Assembly: GCF_030407455.1 (NCBI RefSeq)
Contig: NZ_JASDDJ010000014.1
Coordinates: 1-62,187, forward strand
Direction: 5' to 3'
Source of the DNA: Psychrobacter sp. 5A.1
GTDB lineage: Bacteria > Pseudomonadota > Gammaproteobacteria > Pseudomonadales > Moraxellaceae
DNA: 62,187 nucleotides
Shown: piece by piece, positions 1 to 9,120 of the stretch
Numbering within the stretch: the stretch's first letter is position 1
Layout: every line of letters starts with the position of its first letter
Notes under the pieces: model-generated
Databases searched by the model: none
The model's input: only the letters and a program-made list of their open reading frames with translations
What the model was told of the DNA's origin: nothing
Program-made: the position numbers and the translations under genes

Positions 1-643
1 GTTCAATATCCTCTATTCGATGTGGTATATATAGCAAAGGTGATTCTTCTGTAAATCTATGGGCAATAGTACTTACGCCATTATAATACTGATTTTTAGT
101 ATATCCAGACATTATTTCTACAGGCTGCCCTATAAAGTATGAACCAACCTTTTTCTCTTTAATACAAGTCTTCTTCAAACTCTCAAAGCTATGCCGTTTT
201 ATTTTTTGGCCTTGAAGTGGTAGTATGTTAAAAAAAGTAAACCAATTTATTTTTTTGTTTACTTCTTTCATCTGTTCCAATTGCGCTCTTAGCGTAGCAG
301 CTCCATCATCTAAATAGTAAGTTTCTTCTCTTCTCAAGCCTCTCTTAAGAGCATGGAGAAAAGAAGAGTAATAACTACCTAAATAGACTTGATTATATTC
401 TTTTCTACATATATCAAGCATCAAAGGTAATTTTTTTAGCAAGTCATATTTAAAATAATCAGGTCTTAGTAAGAATGTTTGATAATTTAATTGCAATGAA
501 TCTGCACAGTTGTATAAGTGGATATCGTTTGACCCTCTGCCATTGTTGCGTAAGAGCAATCTATACGGCATTTCAGGATTTGATTTAATAGCTTCGTATG
601 CACAAAGCAGTTGTAAAGGGGATTCCACGATTAACAGATTCAT
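1..643 (-). CDS. Sialyltransferase-like glycosyltransferase, 3' end cut by window edge
   Basis: An open frame runs from an ATG at 643 to the window edge with no stop, giving 214 codons of a longer protein. It starts MNLLIVESPLQLLCAYEAI, a style seen in bacterial sialyltransferase and polysialyltransferase families (GT52-like), where a short Rossmann strand is followed by a QLL helix. A D-D-G element (residues 112-114, YYLDDGAATL) and a later YIPHR element near residue 207 resemble the D/E-D/E-G and HP motifs of those transferases. It lies downstream of a complete nonulosonic-acid pathway and a CMP-sugar synthetase, so I infer that it transfers legionaminic acid or a related sugar from its CMP donor to the capsule repeat. 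The assignment is by motif and context only, and the C-terminal half is not visible. Confidence 0.6.
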   Translation of the reverse strand, partial: MNLLIVESPLQLLCAYEAIKSNPEMPYRLLLRNNGRGSNDIHLYNCADSLQLNYQTFLLRPDYFKYDLLKKLPLMLDICRKEYNQVYLGSYYSSFLHALKRGLRREETYYLDDGAATLRAQLEQMKEVNKKINWFTFFNILPLQGQKIKRHSFESLKKTCIKEKKVGSYFIGQPVEIMSGYTKNQYYNGVSTIAHRFTEESPLLYIPHRIEDIE

Positions 644-754
644 TTAATATGCCTATATGGTACAAATTTATTTATTGCCAGCTACGAATATATTGGAAAA
701 TAAAGTGTCTTAATCTGACAATAATTTCGTGCTTAACCTTCTACTAATTAGCTG

Positions 755-1456
755 TTAGATATCGATTAGATGGTGAAATCTTGATAATAAAAACTCAGCA
801 TATTCAAAATCCTCTAGAGTATCAATATCGATAGAAGATTTAGAATCCATGATATAAGCAAAAGTTCCCATACTATATAATTCACTCATCCTACCTACAT
901 ACTCTCTATCAAAAATATATAACGCCCCATTCAACCTATATGTAGGTTTATAATCCTGCGTTCTTTTTATATCTTTATACTGAATGAAACTCACCATCGA
1001 ACCATCAGATCCTAATTGATTGCATAACTGTAGAGGATGCTCAAGCTCACATACAGAAACAATCGCTTTCGCAGATTTTTGCTTATTTTCTTCAAATGCT
1101 TCGATGATATGACTAGCATTCCTAAAAGGTGAAGTTGGCTGTAGTACGCATATTATAGACACAGGCATCAGATTTTTTTTTCCCAGCCAGTCAACTAAAT
1201 GTGTAATCACATCATTAGTCGTTGCTGTGTCACTAGCTAACTCCGCAGGCCTCAAGTAAGGAACTTTTGCACCGTAATCTCTAGAGACTCTTGCAATTTC
1301 TTCACTATCAGTACTAACAAAAACATGATCAAAAACATTACTTTTAATAGCGGCTTCAATCGTCCAAGCTATCAAAGGCTTACCACCTAATAATTTTATA
1401 TTTTTACCTGGTAGACGTTTACTCCCTCCTCTAGCAGGAATGATAGCTATTTTCAT
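755..1456 (-). CDS. legF: CMP-nonulosonate (legionaminate) cytidylyltransferase
   Basis: This 233-residue protein activates a nine-carbon sialic-acid-like sugar with CTP to give the CMP-sugar donor. The N-terminus IPARGGSKRLPGKN (residues 6-19) is the nucleotide-binding signature of the NeuA/PseF/LegF family, and the QPTSPFR element follows further in. Length is usual for bacterial members without a C-terminal esterase domain. The ATG overlaps the ptmE stop by four bases (ATGA), so the two are translationally coupled. Because the operon contains LegB, LegC, LegG, LegI and PtmE homologues, legionaminic acid is a better substrate guess than Neu5Ac or pseudaminic acid. The substrate is inferred; the family is clear. 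Confidence 0.88.
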   Translation of the reverse strand: MKIAIIPARGGSKRLPGKNIKLLGGKPLIAWTIEAAIKSNVFDHVFVSTDSEEIARVSRDYGAKVPYLRPAELASDTATTNDVITHLVDWLGKKNLMPVSIICVLQPTSPFRNASHIIEAFEENKQKSAKAIVSVCELEHPLQLCNQLGSDGSMVSFIQYKDIKRTQDYKPTYRLNGALYIFDREYVGRMSELYSMGTFAYIMDSKSSIDIDTLEDFEYAEFLLSRFHHLIDI

Positions 1457-2505
1457 TGGTAAAAGCCTTTTATATCTTGTTGAGCTTTCTGATAATCAGT
1501 CATTTGTCCAATATCTAACCAATACTCATGAGTAGTATAGATGCCGACCTTTTTATCTTTATCTATTCTTTGCTCCAGTAAAGTCGGTAAATCAATTTGA
1601 GTGTTTGGTTTGACAGAAGAAACATATTCAGGACTAAGTACATATATACCCGTATTAATATGATAACGATAAGTCGGTTTCTCTACCATATTAGTAATCA
1701 GACCATCCTCACTTTCAACGACACCATAAGAAATTTTGTATTCCATTTCTCGAACACACATAGTGGCATCTAGGTTATTTGACTCATGATGACTCAATAA
1801 CTCAGTAAAATTAATTTTGGTTAATACGTCACCATTCATCATAATCAATGGTAGTTTTGGTAGATTTTTAGGAAGTAGACCTAGTGCACCGCCAGTACCT
1901 AATGGTGTACTCTCATGAATGTAAGTTATATTAACATTCCATTCACTGCCATCACCAAAGTGTGTATGGATAATTTCTGGCATATAATGAGTAGAGATAT
2001 AAAAGTCGTAAAAACCCAATGCTCTAAATTGATTAATTAAGTGCTCAAGCATTGGCTTATCACCAACGCGCAGCATTGGTTTTGGACAGTTATCAGTAAG
2101 AGGGCGAAGGCGAGTACCGAAGCCACCTGCCATAATAAAAATAGGGTTGTCACATTTTTTAGGCTTTAAAACTTGATGTAGAGTTTCTAAGCCAACTAAA
2201 TGGTTTTTATCATCAACAATCGGAAGTGCAAGAAGGTCATATTGATCCATAATCTCTATGCGCTGTTGACGAGTATGAGAGCGGGTAACAGTTCTTGGAC
2301 TCTGATACATTACCGCACTGACAGAGTCTTGCATGTTACAGTTCTTTAGTAGTCCCCGACGAATATCACCGTCAGTCACTGTACCTAACAGCTTCTTATT
2401 TTCATCACAAACTATTGCAATTCGAAGCGCTGTTTCATCGAGAGTACGCATAGCATCACGTATATTCGATGCAGGTGTTAGTACTACATCTTGCCAATCA
2501 GTCAT
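1453..2505 (-). CDS. ptmE: CBS-domain glucosamine-1-phosphate guanylyltransferase (PtmE-like)
   Basis: A pair of CBS domains (about residues 5-115) precedes a nucleotidyltransferase domain with GGFGTRLRP at 127-135 and the following KP pair at 142-143. This CBS plus sugar nucleotidyltransferase fusion is the architecture of Campylobacter PtmE, which makes the GDP-activated glucosamine precursor of the legionaminic acid pathway. The ATG at 2505 is preferred over a GTG three codons upstream because it lies eight bases after GGAG; this gives 350 residues. It sits two bases after the stop of the acetyltransferase gene and overlaps legF. Its presence indicates the GDP-sugar route rather than the UDP route used for pseudaminic and sialic acid. 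Specificity for GTP cannot be read from the sequence. Confidence 0.85.
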   Translation of the reverse strand: MTDWQDVVLTPASNIRDAMRTLDETALRIAIVCDENKKLLGTVTDGDIRRGLLKNCNMQDSVSAVMYQSPRTVTRSHTRQQRIEIMDQYDLLALPIVDDKNHLVGLETLHQVLKPKKCDNPIFIMAGGFGTRLRPLTDNCPKPMLRVGDKPMLEHLINQFRALGFYDFYISTHYMPEIIHTHFGDGSEWNVNITYIHESTPLGTGGALGLLPKNLPKLPLIMMNGDVLTKINFTELLSHHESNNLDATMCVREMEYKISYGVVESEDGLITNMVEKPTYRYHINTGIYVLSPEYVSSVKPNTQIDLPTLLEQRIDKDKKVGIYTTHEYWLDIGQMTDYQKAQQDIKGFYQ

Positions 2506-2507
2506 TT

Positions 2508-3155
2508 TTACCACTCCTCTCGAATAATTCTGTTACGGGCTGGAACAATTACCTGTCCCTCTTTTACATCTTTTATTATTGTACATCCTGCACCAATAAC
2601 AGCTCTTTGACCAATTGTGATGCCTTGTATAATATTAGCTCCTGTACCTATATGTACTTGGTCGCCTGTAACGACACCTCCACTTAAAGTGGCATTCGGT
2701 GCTATATGATTGTGCGCACCAATTATACAATCATGCTCAACAACTGAACCGCTATTAATTATACAGTTTTTACCTATACTAGCATTTGTTTGAATGATTG
2801 CACCATGCATGACTTGTACGCCACCTTCCAGTCTAACCCCTCCTGCAATAATGGCAGATGGAGCTATGACAGACTGAAATTTATAGCCATAATTAGAAAA
2901 GTAGTCAAACAGGTTAGTTCTTAATGTATTGTCAGGCAAAGAACCGAGACCGTTCACTAGATCAACTTCTTCAGGTGAGTAGGTATCTAGGAGGCTTACA
3001 TCAGTCATTAAACGTTTTATACCTTTTAATGGATTATTATCCTTTATTTCATCAGGAGATACAGCCGCCACTACTGTTCTACCTTCACTTAATAAAATAT
3101 CAGCAATCACAGAGGCATGCCCCCCCGAACCAATAACTACTAAAGGTTTAGACAT
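2508..3155 (-). CDS. legH: Left-handed beta-helix sugar O/N-acetyltransferase (LegH/NeuD/PglD family)
   Basis: The 215-residue protein has an N-terminal Rossmann-like strand (VVIGSGGHASVIADI, residues 6-20) that binds the sugar nucleotide. Hexapeptide repeats follow from about 96 to 200 and form a left-handed beta-helix that binds acetyl-CoA. The VEHD segment with His141 matches the general-base histidine of PglD-type enzymes. In legionaminic acid clusters this enzyme N-acetylates the 4-amino group of the GDP-sugar made by LegC; in sialic acid clusters NeuD homologues O-acetylate instead. The full Leg set here favours LegH, but the two cannot be separated by eye. It overlaps the end of legI by eight bases. 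Confidence 0.8.
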   Translation of the reverse strand: MSKPLVVIGSGGHASVIADILLSEGRTVVAAVSPDEIKDNNPLKGIKRLMTDVSLLDTYSPEEVDLVNGLGSLPDNTLRTNLFDYFSNYGYKFQSVIAPSAIIAGGVRLEGGVQVMHGAIIQTNASIGKNCIINSGSVVEHDCIIGAHNHIAPNATLSGGVVTGDQVHIGTGANIIQGITIGQRAVIGAGCTIIKDVKEGQVIVPARNRIIREEW

Positions 3156-4221
3156 AAATCAAATCTCCCTCTAAATAGTCTCGATTAGCTGTTTTACCTA
3201 ATAGGGACCAATAAAGATTCGGGGATATCCCATTACCTGGACGTTTAATAGTGAGATTTTTTTCTGTATAAGTATCACCTGCCTTTATATACTGAGCAGC
3301 AACTAAGCTTTTTCTTGCTACAGATTTATTTTTAATCTCAGAGGGTTGAGGGCCTTTAATACCATTGCCTAAGGCCATTTCAACATCACGAATCGCTTGG
3401 ACCATATCTTTTAGTTCATCAGGCTCTAATGATGCCTTGTGATCTGGACCAGGCATTGATTTATCTAAAGTAAAGTGTTTCTCAATAAGCTGGGCACCCA
3501 AAGCTATAGCTGCTATAGGGATAGTAATACCGGCACTATGATCAGAATAACCTGTTGCTAAATGAAAGGTGTTTCTTAACGTAGACATAGCATTTAGATT
3601 GATTTCATTAACAGGTGCTGGATACTCAGTTGTGCAGTGTAAAATTGTGACTTTTTGTTTGAGAGCTTTCTGTCCTATGTCGCTATTATAGACTTCTTCA
3701 AAAGCCTGTTGGCTAGGATTCTGACTATCATTAGCTACTAATCCAAAAGCAATAACTGCTAAAGCAGCTTCAATTTCCGCTAAATTTGCCATACCTGTAG
3801 AGACAATTAAGTCGCATCCAGTACGAGCGTGCTCCAACACGAAAGGTGCATTCGTTAACTCACCAGAAGGAATTTTTAGGGTTTTAAGACTGAGATCATT
3901 GACTAAGAAGTCTAGACTCTCTTTATCAAAGGCCGTTGATAAAAATTCAATACCTAGATTCTTACAGTGTGCTACTAGAGATTTATGAGTGTCATAATCA
4001 AGCTCTAAACGGCTTAGCATATCAAACTGTGACTCAGTAACACCAGTGTTTTGAACCTGATACTCTGCCTGCTGAGCACTTTTAGTGACTAAGTTTTTTG
4101 CTTTGAAAGTTTGGAATTTAACAATATCTACCCCTGCAGCATGAGCTGCATCGACGAGTTGAAAAGCTAAATCTTTGCTGCCATTATGGTTAACACCAGC
4201 TTCTGCAATAATTTTAACCAT
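3148..4221 (-). CDS. legI: Nonulosonic acid synthase (legionaminate/N-acetylneuraminate synthase)
   Basis: This 357-residue enzyme condenses phosphoenolpyruvate with a six-carbon aminosugar to give the nine-carbon acid. An N-terminal NeuB TIM barrel (IIAEAGVNHNGS, then VKFQTFK) is followed by a C-terminal SAF/antifreeze-like domain (from about 295, with KSLVAAQYIKAGD) that helps close the active site. The GYSDH and EKHFTLD segments are typical of NeuB family barrels. It lies between legG, which supplies the 6-carbon substrate, and the acetyltransferase. Given LegB/LegC/LegG, the likely product is legionaminic acid; N-acetylneuraminic acid would not need those neighbours. Confidence 0.9.
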   Translation of the reverse strand: MVKIIAEAGVNHNGSKDLAFQLVDAAHAAGVDIVKFQTFKAKNLVTKSAQQAEYQVQNTGVTESQFDMLSRLELDYDTHKSLVAHCKNLGIEFLSTAFDKESLDFLVNDLSLKTLKIPSGELTNAPFVLEHARTGCDLIVSTGMANLAEIEAALAVIAFGLVANDSQNPSQQAFEEVYNSDIGQKALKQKVTILHCTTEYPAPVNEINLNAMSTLRNTFHLATGYSDHSAGITIPIAAIALGAQLIEKHFTLDKSMPGPDHKASLEPDELKDMVQAIRDVEMALGNGIKGPQPSEIKNKSVARKSLVAAQYIKAGDTYTEKNLTIKRPGNGISPNLYWSLLGKTANRDYLEGDLIYV

Positions 4222-4224
4222 AAT

Positions 4225-5373
4225 CTATAACTCCTTTTGTAGGTCATAAAAGCTTTTTATAGTAAATAAGTCTGCTTTAAGGATTTCCCTTAATATGGCT
4301 TCACAGGCTTGTCCTTTGCCGTAAGGATTAGTTACCTTGGAAAAATCGTTTTTTAGGCCTAAATTTAGTGCTTTAAAAATAGCTTGAGTGGTAGGAGGGC
4401 ATGATATAACACTGTCAGCTGCCATACGCCCCCGTTGGCGCTCACCTATATTGATAGTGGGTATATTAAAGGAAGGAACTTCTATGATACCGCTAGAGGA
4501 ATTACCAACCACTGCTTGGGCATGCTTTACAGCACTCAAATAACGCTTCTGTCCCAAAGATGTAATTGCTAAGACTCTTTCTAGCTGTTTTGCAGCATAG
4601 CTTTCAAGTAAAGGGATTATTTCTCGACCACCTTCGTCGGCATTTGGATAAGTTAATATGACTTGATGGTTTGGGAACTGATCCAGTGCTTGTAGTAAGT
4701 TTAAAAAGGACTCTTTCACTGGCTCAGATGCAGCGGTTACTGGATGATAAGTGACTAAAAAATAAGGTTTATCTAAATTAAAGTCTAGAGAAGCAGATAA
4801 CTCTTTAATTGACATGAGTTCAGTACGCAGTAAGTGATCAAGACCTACGGCGCCGACATTGAAGACACGATTAGGATGTTCACCTAACTGAATAACTCGA
4901 TTGCGATGAGTATCTGTAGATGTAAAATGAAGTAAGCTAAGCTTGGTTATGGCATGACGAATAGCATCATCATAAGCGCCTTCAGTAATTTCACCACCAT
5001 GAATGTGAGCAATAGGCACACGCAAAATCATGGCAGATTGAGCGGCAGCTAGAGCTTCAAATCTATCTCCTAAGATAATCATTAAGTCAGGTTTCATACG
5101 CTCCAACGCATCTGCGAAGCCTATGACTCCTAGTCCCATGCTTTTTACAGTACCAACAGCAGAGTCTGAAGAGAGCAGCATTTCTACTTTTTCAGTAATT
5201 TCAAATCCGTCAGACTCAATTTGCTTATAAGTCATCCCGAATTCGGGTGATAAATGCATCGCTGATACGAGTAATTGTAATTCTAAAGATGGGTGAGCCT
5301 GAATATCTTTTAATAACCAATATAAGAGCCCGTATTCTGCACGAGTACCTGTAAATACAGCAATTTTTTTCAT
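4225..5373 (-). CDS. legG: Hydrolysing nucleotide-sugar 2-epimerase (LegG/NeuC)
   Basis: A 382-residue hydrolysing 2-epimerase of the NeuC type, which cleaves the nucleotide while inverting C2 to release the free manno-configured sugar for LegI. The N-terminal KKIAVFTGTRAEYGLL is the family signature, followed by GDRFEALAAA and IAHIHGGE. It differs from the non-hydrolysing WecB encoded 4 kb upstream. ATG 5373 follows the legC stop directly; a TTG four codons earlier is also open but less likely. In this operon the substrate should be the GDP-2,4-diacetamido-trideoxyhexose made by LegB, LegC and LegH. Confidence 0.88.
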   Translation of the reverse strand: MKKIAVFTGTRAEYGLLYWLLKDIQAHPSLELQLLVSAMHLSPEFGMTYKQIESDGFEITEKVEMLLSSDSAVGTVKSMGLGVIGFADALERMKPDLMIILGDRFEALAAAQSAMILRVPIAHIHGGEITEGAYDDAIRHAITKLSLLHFTSTDTHRNRVIQLGEHPNRVFNVGAVGLDHLLRTELMSIKELSASLDFNLDKPYFLVTYHPVTAASEPVKESFLNLLQALDQFPNHQVILTYPNADEGGREIIPLLESYAAKQLERVLAITSLGQKRYLSAVKHAQAVVGNSSSGIIEVPSFNIPTINIGERQRGRMAADSVISCPPTTQAIFKALNLGLKNDFSKVTNPYGKGQACEAILREILKADLFTIKSFYDLQKEL

Positions 5374-5374
5374 A

Positions 5375-6520
5375 TTAGATACCAATAGGAGAACTAGGTA
5401 AATTGACTAGTCGAGCCTCTGCCCATTCAGAGTTGATTAAATCACCTTTTAACTCATTAGAAAACATAGGTAAGCGATGCATTAATTGCCAGACGGGGCG
5501 AGTCATAACACCTTGCTTATTAGTAGTCTCTAACAAAGAGTCGCGCGCGCTTGCATCAGGACAAACGACAGCATTTAGCCAATAGTTAGAATGAGCATAT
5601 TCAGGCTCCACTACAAAACAGTAATCAGTGTTTTCAAAGAACTGTAAATACTGCTCTGCTATAAGACGTTTGCTAGCAAGCTTTGCTTCTAACAGTTCGA
5701 TTTGTGCACAACCTAATGCTGCATTCAGATTAGGCATACGGTAGTTAAATCCTGCCTCATCATGATAAAATTCATAAGGATGAGGAACTTTTGCTGTAGT
5801 AGTGATATGTTTTGCTCTAAAACCATCTTCTTGATTCTGGCATAGAATCATACCACCACCACCCGTAGTAATGACTTTATTGCCATTAAAACTCAAGGCG
5901 CCGAAACGTCCTAAGGTACCTGTATGCTTGCCTTTGTAATACGAGCCTAAGCTCTCAGCTGCATCTTCAATTAAAGTTAGGTTCCAATTTTGGCAGACTG
6001 CTAATAATTCGTCAATTTGCGCAGGATGACCAAAGGTATGCATTGGCATGACTGCTTTGATAGTAGCTTGGCTATCTTTGTGTCGACACTGACCTTGTTC
6101 GTCTATAAAAGCATTTTCAGAGAGCCATTGCTCTGTAGCTACAGGGCATAGGCCAAATGCTTTACGTTCTATATCGATAAAGATAGGCTTGGCACCCATA
6201 TGATATAAGGCATTGCAAGTGGCAATAAAAGTCAATGCTTGCGTGATCACTAGGTCGCCCGCTCTTACATCTGCTAAATATAATGCTGAGTGAAGTGCAG
6301 CAGTACCATTGACAGTCGCTATAGCTTTTGCCGACCCAGTTACTTGTTGAATTTTTTGTTCAAACTCATCCACAAACTTTCCAATACTTGAAACGAAGGT
6401 ACTGGTTATGGTTTCTGTGACATACTTCTGTTCGTTACCCGAAAAACTAGGCGCATGTAAGGGTATGAATTCATTAGTCGAGTAAATGTTTCGGACTAAT
6501 TTTATAAGTTCCGTTTGCAT
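5375..6520 (-). CDS. legC: LegC-type PLP aminotransferase
   Basis: This DegT/DnrJ/EryC1-family aminotransferase converts the 4-keto-6-deoxy sugar nucleotide from LegB into the 4-amino sugar. Asp186 (LIEDAAES) should contact the PLP pyridine nitrogen and Lys215 (FNGNKVITTGGGG) should form the internal aldimine. I place the start at ATG 6520 (381 residues): an upstream in-frame start would overlap legB by 44 bases, whereas ATG 6520 lies seven bases after the legB stop and is preceded by GAGAA. Order and spacing match the legionaminic acid operons of Campylobacter and Legionella type. Confidence 0.88.
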   Translation of the reverse strand: MQTELIKLVRNIYSTNEFIPLHAPSFSGNEQKYVTETITSTFVSSIGKFVDEFEQKIQQVTGSAKAIATVNGTAALHSALYLADVRAGDLVITQALTFIATCNALYHMGAKPIFIDIERKAFGLCPVATEQWLSENAFIDEQGQCRHKDSQATIKAVMPMHTFGHPAQIDELLAVCQNWNLTLIEDAAESLGSYYKGKHTGTLGRFGALSFNGNKVITTGGGGMILCQNQEDGFRAKHITTTAKVPHPYEFYHDEAGFNYRMPNLNAALGCAQIELLEAKLASKRLIAEQYLQFFENTDYCFVVEPEYAHSNYWLNAVVCPDASARDSLLETTNKQGVMTRPVWQLMHRLPMFSNELKGDLINSEWAEARLVNLPSSPIGI

Positions 6521-6527
6521 ATTATTC

Positions 6528-7709
6528 TCACATTTTACCATCAAGGTATTTTCCAGTTTCTTTATGGCCAAAATCTGGAATCATTTTAAAAAAAAGATCA
6601 ACAATAGACTGTTTGTCCCAAGCACGTTTGTCTCTCATATTTTGAATGTTGGTTTCAAACTCTGTAAGTAAGCCAGAATCAAAGATCGCTTCATTCTTAA
6701 TGACACCAAGATTATTAAATAGCTGCATATCCAACACTTCATTCTCGGTAAAGAACTCTTCGAAGTCTTTTTCGCCAGTAGTATCGCTACCTGTGAATAA
6801 ACAGGGCCATTTACCTTGTTCGGGAAGCGTTCTAGCAAGCTCGCGTGCCTCATCTTCATTACTACATAACACTGCTTCATAGCCTTTTTGTTCTAAGTAC
6901 TTGATAGCAATATCTGCAAAAGAAATAAGATGTAGGTTTTCGCTTAACTTGGGAAAGAAAATGTCTCTATTTTCACCAAAAATACAAGACATCAAACACA
7001 ACTCACCAGACTCCTGAGGGGTCACGAAATATCCTTTAATGTCATTAGGTGCAACAATGGGTTGGCGTTTTTCAATACGCTGATTAAAGCTATGTAATAA
7101 GGATCCATCAGAGAATGCTACATTGGCAAAGCGAGCCGTAGAGATATCAATTTCTAGACTACGACGCATTAGAAACATTTCCATAATACGTTTTGAAGCG
7201 CCCATCATATTTACAGGGTTAGCTGCTTTATCTGTGGACACACAAAAGTATTTGTTCACCCCAGCATCTATCGATTGTTGTAGTGTTTTATCAGTATTAA
7301 AAATATTGACATCAATCATACGCATTAAGGTATAAGGATCTTTTTCACTGCGAACATGTTTTAATGCGGATAGGTTTAATACATAGTCAAACTGACCATC
7401 TGCTTTAATAAAGACATCATATTCAACTGAACCTATATCCAGTGCGAAAGTTTGGAAGTCACCGTCGATATAGCCAAATGAACTACGAACATCTCGAACC
7501 AACTCAGCTAAATTATTTTCACTGATGTCGACAACGTGCAGCTTTTGAGGATTACGCTTAAAGATTTCTTTAGTAACTGCCTGGCCAATTGAACCTGCGC
7601 CACCCAGTACTAAAAAGCGTGAATTAGAGACAACTTTCCTTAATTCCTGTTCTTTATTACTAATATCAAATAAAAATAATGGTTGATTTCTGCCGATAAG
7701 ATTAAGCAT
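6528..7709 (-). CDS. legB: LegB-type NDP-N-acetylglucosamine 4,6-dehydratase
   Basis: A 393-residue extended SDR of the CapD/polysaccharide biosynthesis family. GGAGSIG (36-42) is the NAD(P)-binding loop, and the STDKAANPVNMMGASK segment holds the Ser/Thr-Asp-Lys and Met-X3-Lys arrangement of GlcNAc 4,6-dehydratases in which the usual Tyr is replaced by Met. It should make the 4-keto-6-deoxy sugar that LegC aminates. The frame is open 23 codons further, but ATG 7709 has AAAGGAA directly upstream, so I take it as the start. The 141 bases between it and wecC are AT-rich and could hold an internal promoter, but no clear motif was found. Confidence 0.85.
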   Translation of the reverse strand: MLNLIGRNQPLFLFDISNKEQELRKVVSNSRFLVLGGAGSIGQAVTKEIFKRNPQKLHVVDISENNLAELVRDVRSSFGYIDGDFQTFALDIGSVEYDVFIKADGQFDYVLNLSALKHVRSEKDPYTLMRMIDVNIFNTDKTLQQSIDAGVNKYFCVSTDKAANPVNMMGASKRIMEMFLMRRSLEIDISTARFANVAFSDGSLLHSFNQRIEKRQPIVAPNDIKGYFVTPQESGELCLMSCIFGENRDIFFPKLSENLHLISFADIAIKYLEQKGYEAVLCSNEDEARELARTLPEQGKWPCLFTGSDTTGEKDFEEFFTENEVLDMQLFNNLGVIKNEAIFDSGLLTEFETNIQNMRDKRAWDKQSIVDLFFKMIPDFGHKETGKYLDGKM

Positions 7710-7850
7710 GTTTGTTCCTTTACAAGAGCATTTTAGTATGTTTCCGACTAAAAATTCTATTGCCAGTAGACCATACATTTATTATTCAATCATTTATAGT
7801 CTTAATAATGACAAAACATAATAAATAGGTGTTATGTATATTGCATACTT

Positions 7851-9107
7851 CTAAGATTGAATAAAATTTATCCAAGTACTATTTCCTTTGTTTAATCTAC
7901 TAAATTCATTGTGAGAAACCAATAATAATGATATATCTGCATCAACTACCACATTATCGTACTCAGTTAAGGTAAGTTTACTTTTTAGTTCTTCAGGCAG
8001 TTTAAAAATATTAGGCTCCACTGCCAAAACATTTAGACCCTGCTCGGCAAGATTTATTGCAATACTCAAAGCAGGACTTTCACGTAAATCATCAATATTT
8101 GGCTTAAACGCTAAACCGTAACAAGCCACTGTGACATCCTTAATAGTCTTAGTAGGGTTATCAGCCAAGAACTCAATTACCTTTTCATTAACTTTTGCAA
8201 CCACCCATTCAGGCTTGCTTTCATTCACTTCACGTGCAGTGCGAATAAGCCTAGCTTCATCTGGTGTTTTAGATACGATAAACCAAGGATCTACAGCGAT
8301 ACAATGCCCACCAACACCAGGCCCTGGTTGTAAGATATCTACTCTAGGGTGACGATTGGCTAATCTAATGAGCTCCCATACATCTATATCCAGTTTGTCA
8401 CAAATAATAGACAGCTCATTGGCAAAGGCAATATTAACATCACGGAAGGAGTTTTCAGTCAGCTTACACATTTCAGCGCTACGAGCATTCGTCGTCACGC
8501 AGCTGCCTTCTACAAATATGTTATATAAATCACAAGCCGCTTGAGAGCATTTTTTTGTCATTCCTCCTACGATACGATCATTACTGATCAACTCTTGTAG
8601 TATTTTGCCTGGCAAGACACGTTCAGGACAATGCGCTATCATAACATCTGCTTGTTCGCCCGCTTGCTGAGGAAAGCTTAGATCTGGTCTGACTTCGCTT
8701 AGCCATTCGGCCATTTGCTCAGTAGCGCCTACTGGAGAGGTTGACTCTAAAATTACTAGATTGCCTGCAGTTAAGAAAGGAGCTAATGCTTTGGAGGCAG
8801 CCTCAATATATTTTAAATCTGGATCATGATTGCCTTGAAATGGAGTAGGTACGGCGACGATATAAGCATCTGCTGCCACTGGAGTAGTCTGTGCGAACAA
8901 CTTGCCTTCTGCCACTACGTCTCGCACCAAAGTATCTAGGTCAGGTTCAACAATATGCACTTTACCTTGATTGATCATATCAACTGCATATTCATTAACA
9001 TCGACACCCGTGACTGTAACCCCATGAGCAGCAAAGGTAGCAGCTGTAGGCAAGCCTATATAACCTAGTCCAATCACACAGATAGTATTAAATTTAGTAT
9101 TTTGCAT
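7851..9107 (-). CDS. wecC: UDP-N-acetyl-D-mannosamine dehydrogenase
   Basis: This 418-residue UDP-sugar 6-dehydrogenase oxidises UDP-ManNAc to UDP-ManNAcA in two NAD-dependent steps. The N-terminal ICVIGLGYIGLPTA is the dinucleotide fold, followed by the central CPERVLPGK region and the catalytic cysteine in GPGVGGHCIAVDP. The C-terminal UDP-binding domain contains YGLAFKPNIDDLRESPA. WecB is encoded immediately upstream, 13 bases before this start, so the pair supplies UDP-ManNAcA for the polysaccharide. UDP-glucose dehydrogenases are the main alternative, but pairing with WecB favours WecC. Confidence 0.92.
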   Translation of the reverse strand: MQNTKFNTICVIGLGYIGLPTAATFAAHGVTVTGVDVNEYAVDMINQGKVHIVEPDLDTLVRDVVAEGKLFAQTTPVAADAYIVAVPTPFQGNHDPDLKYIEAASKALAPFLTAGNLVILESTSPVGATEQMAEWLSEVRPDLSFPQQAGEQADVMIAHCPERVLPGKILQELISNDRIVGGMTKKCSQAACDLYNIFVEGSCVTTNARSAEMCKLTENSFRDVNIAFANELSIICDKLDIDVWELIRLANRHPRVDILQPGPGVGGHCIAVDPWFIVSKTPDEARLIRTAREVNESKPEWVVAKVNEKVIEFLADNPTKTIKDVTVACYGLAFKPNIDDLRESPALSIAINLAEQGLNVLAVEPNIFKLPEELKSKLTLTEYDNVVVDADISLLLVSHNEFSRLNKGNSTWINFIQS

Positions 9108-9120
9108 TTATAGTTATTAC

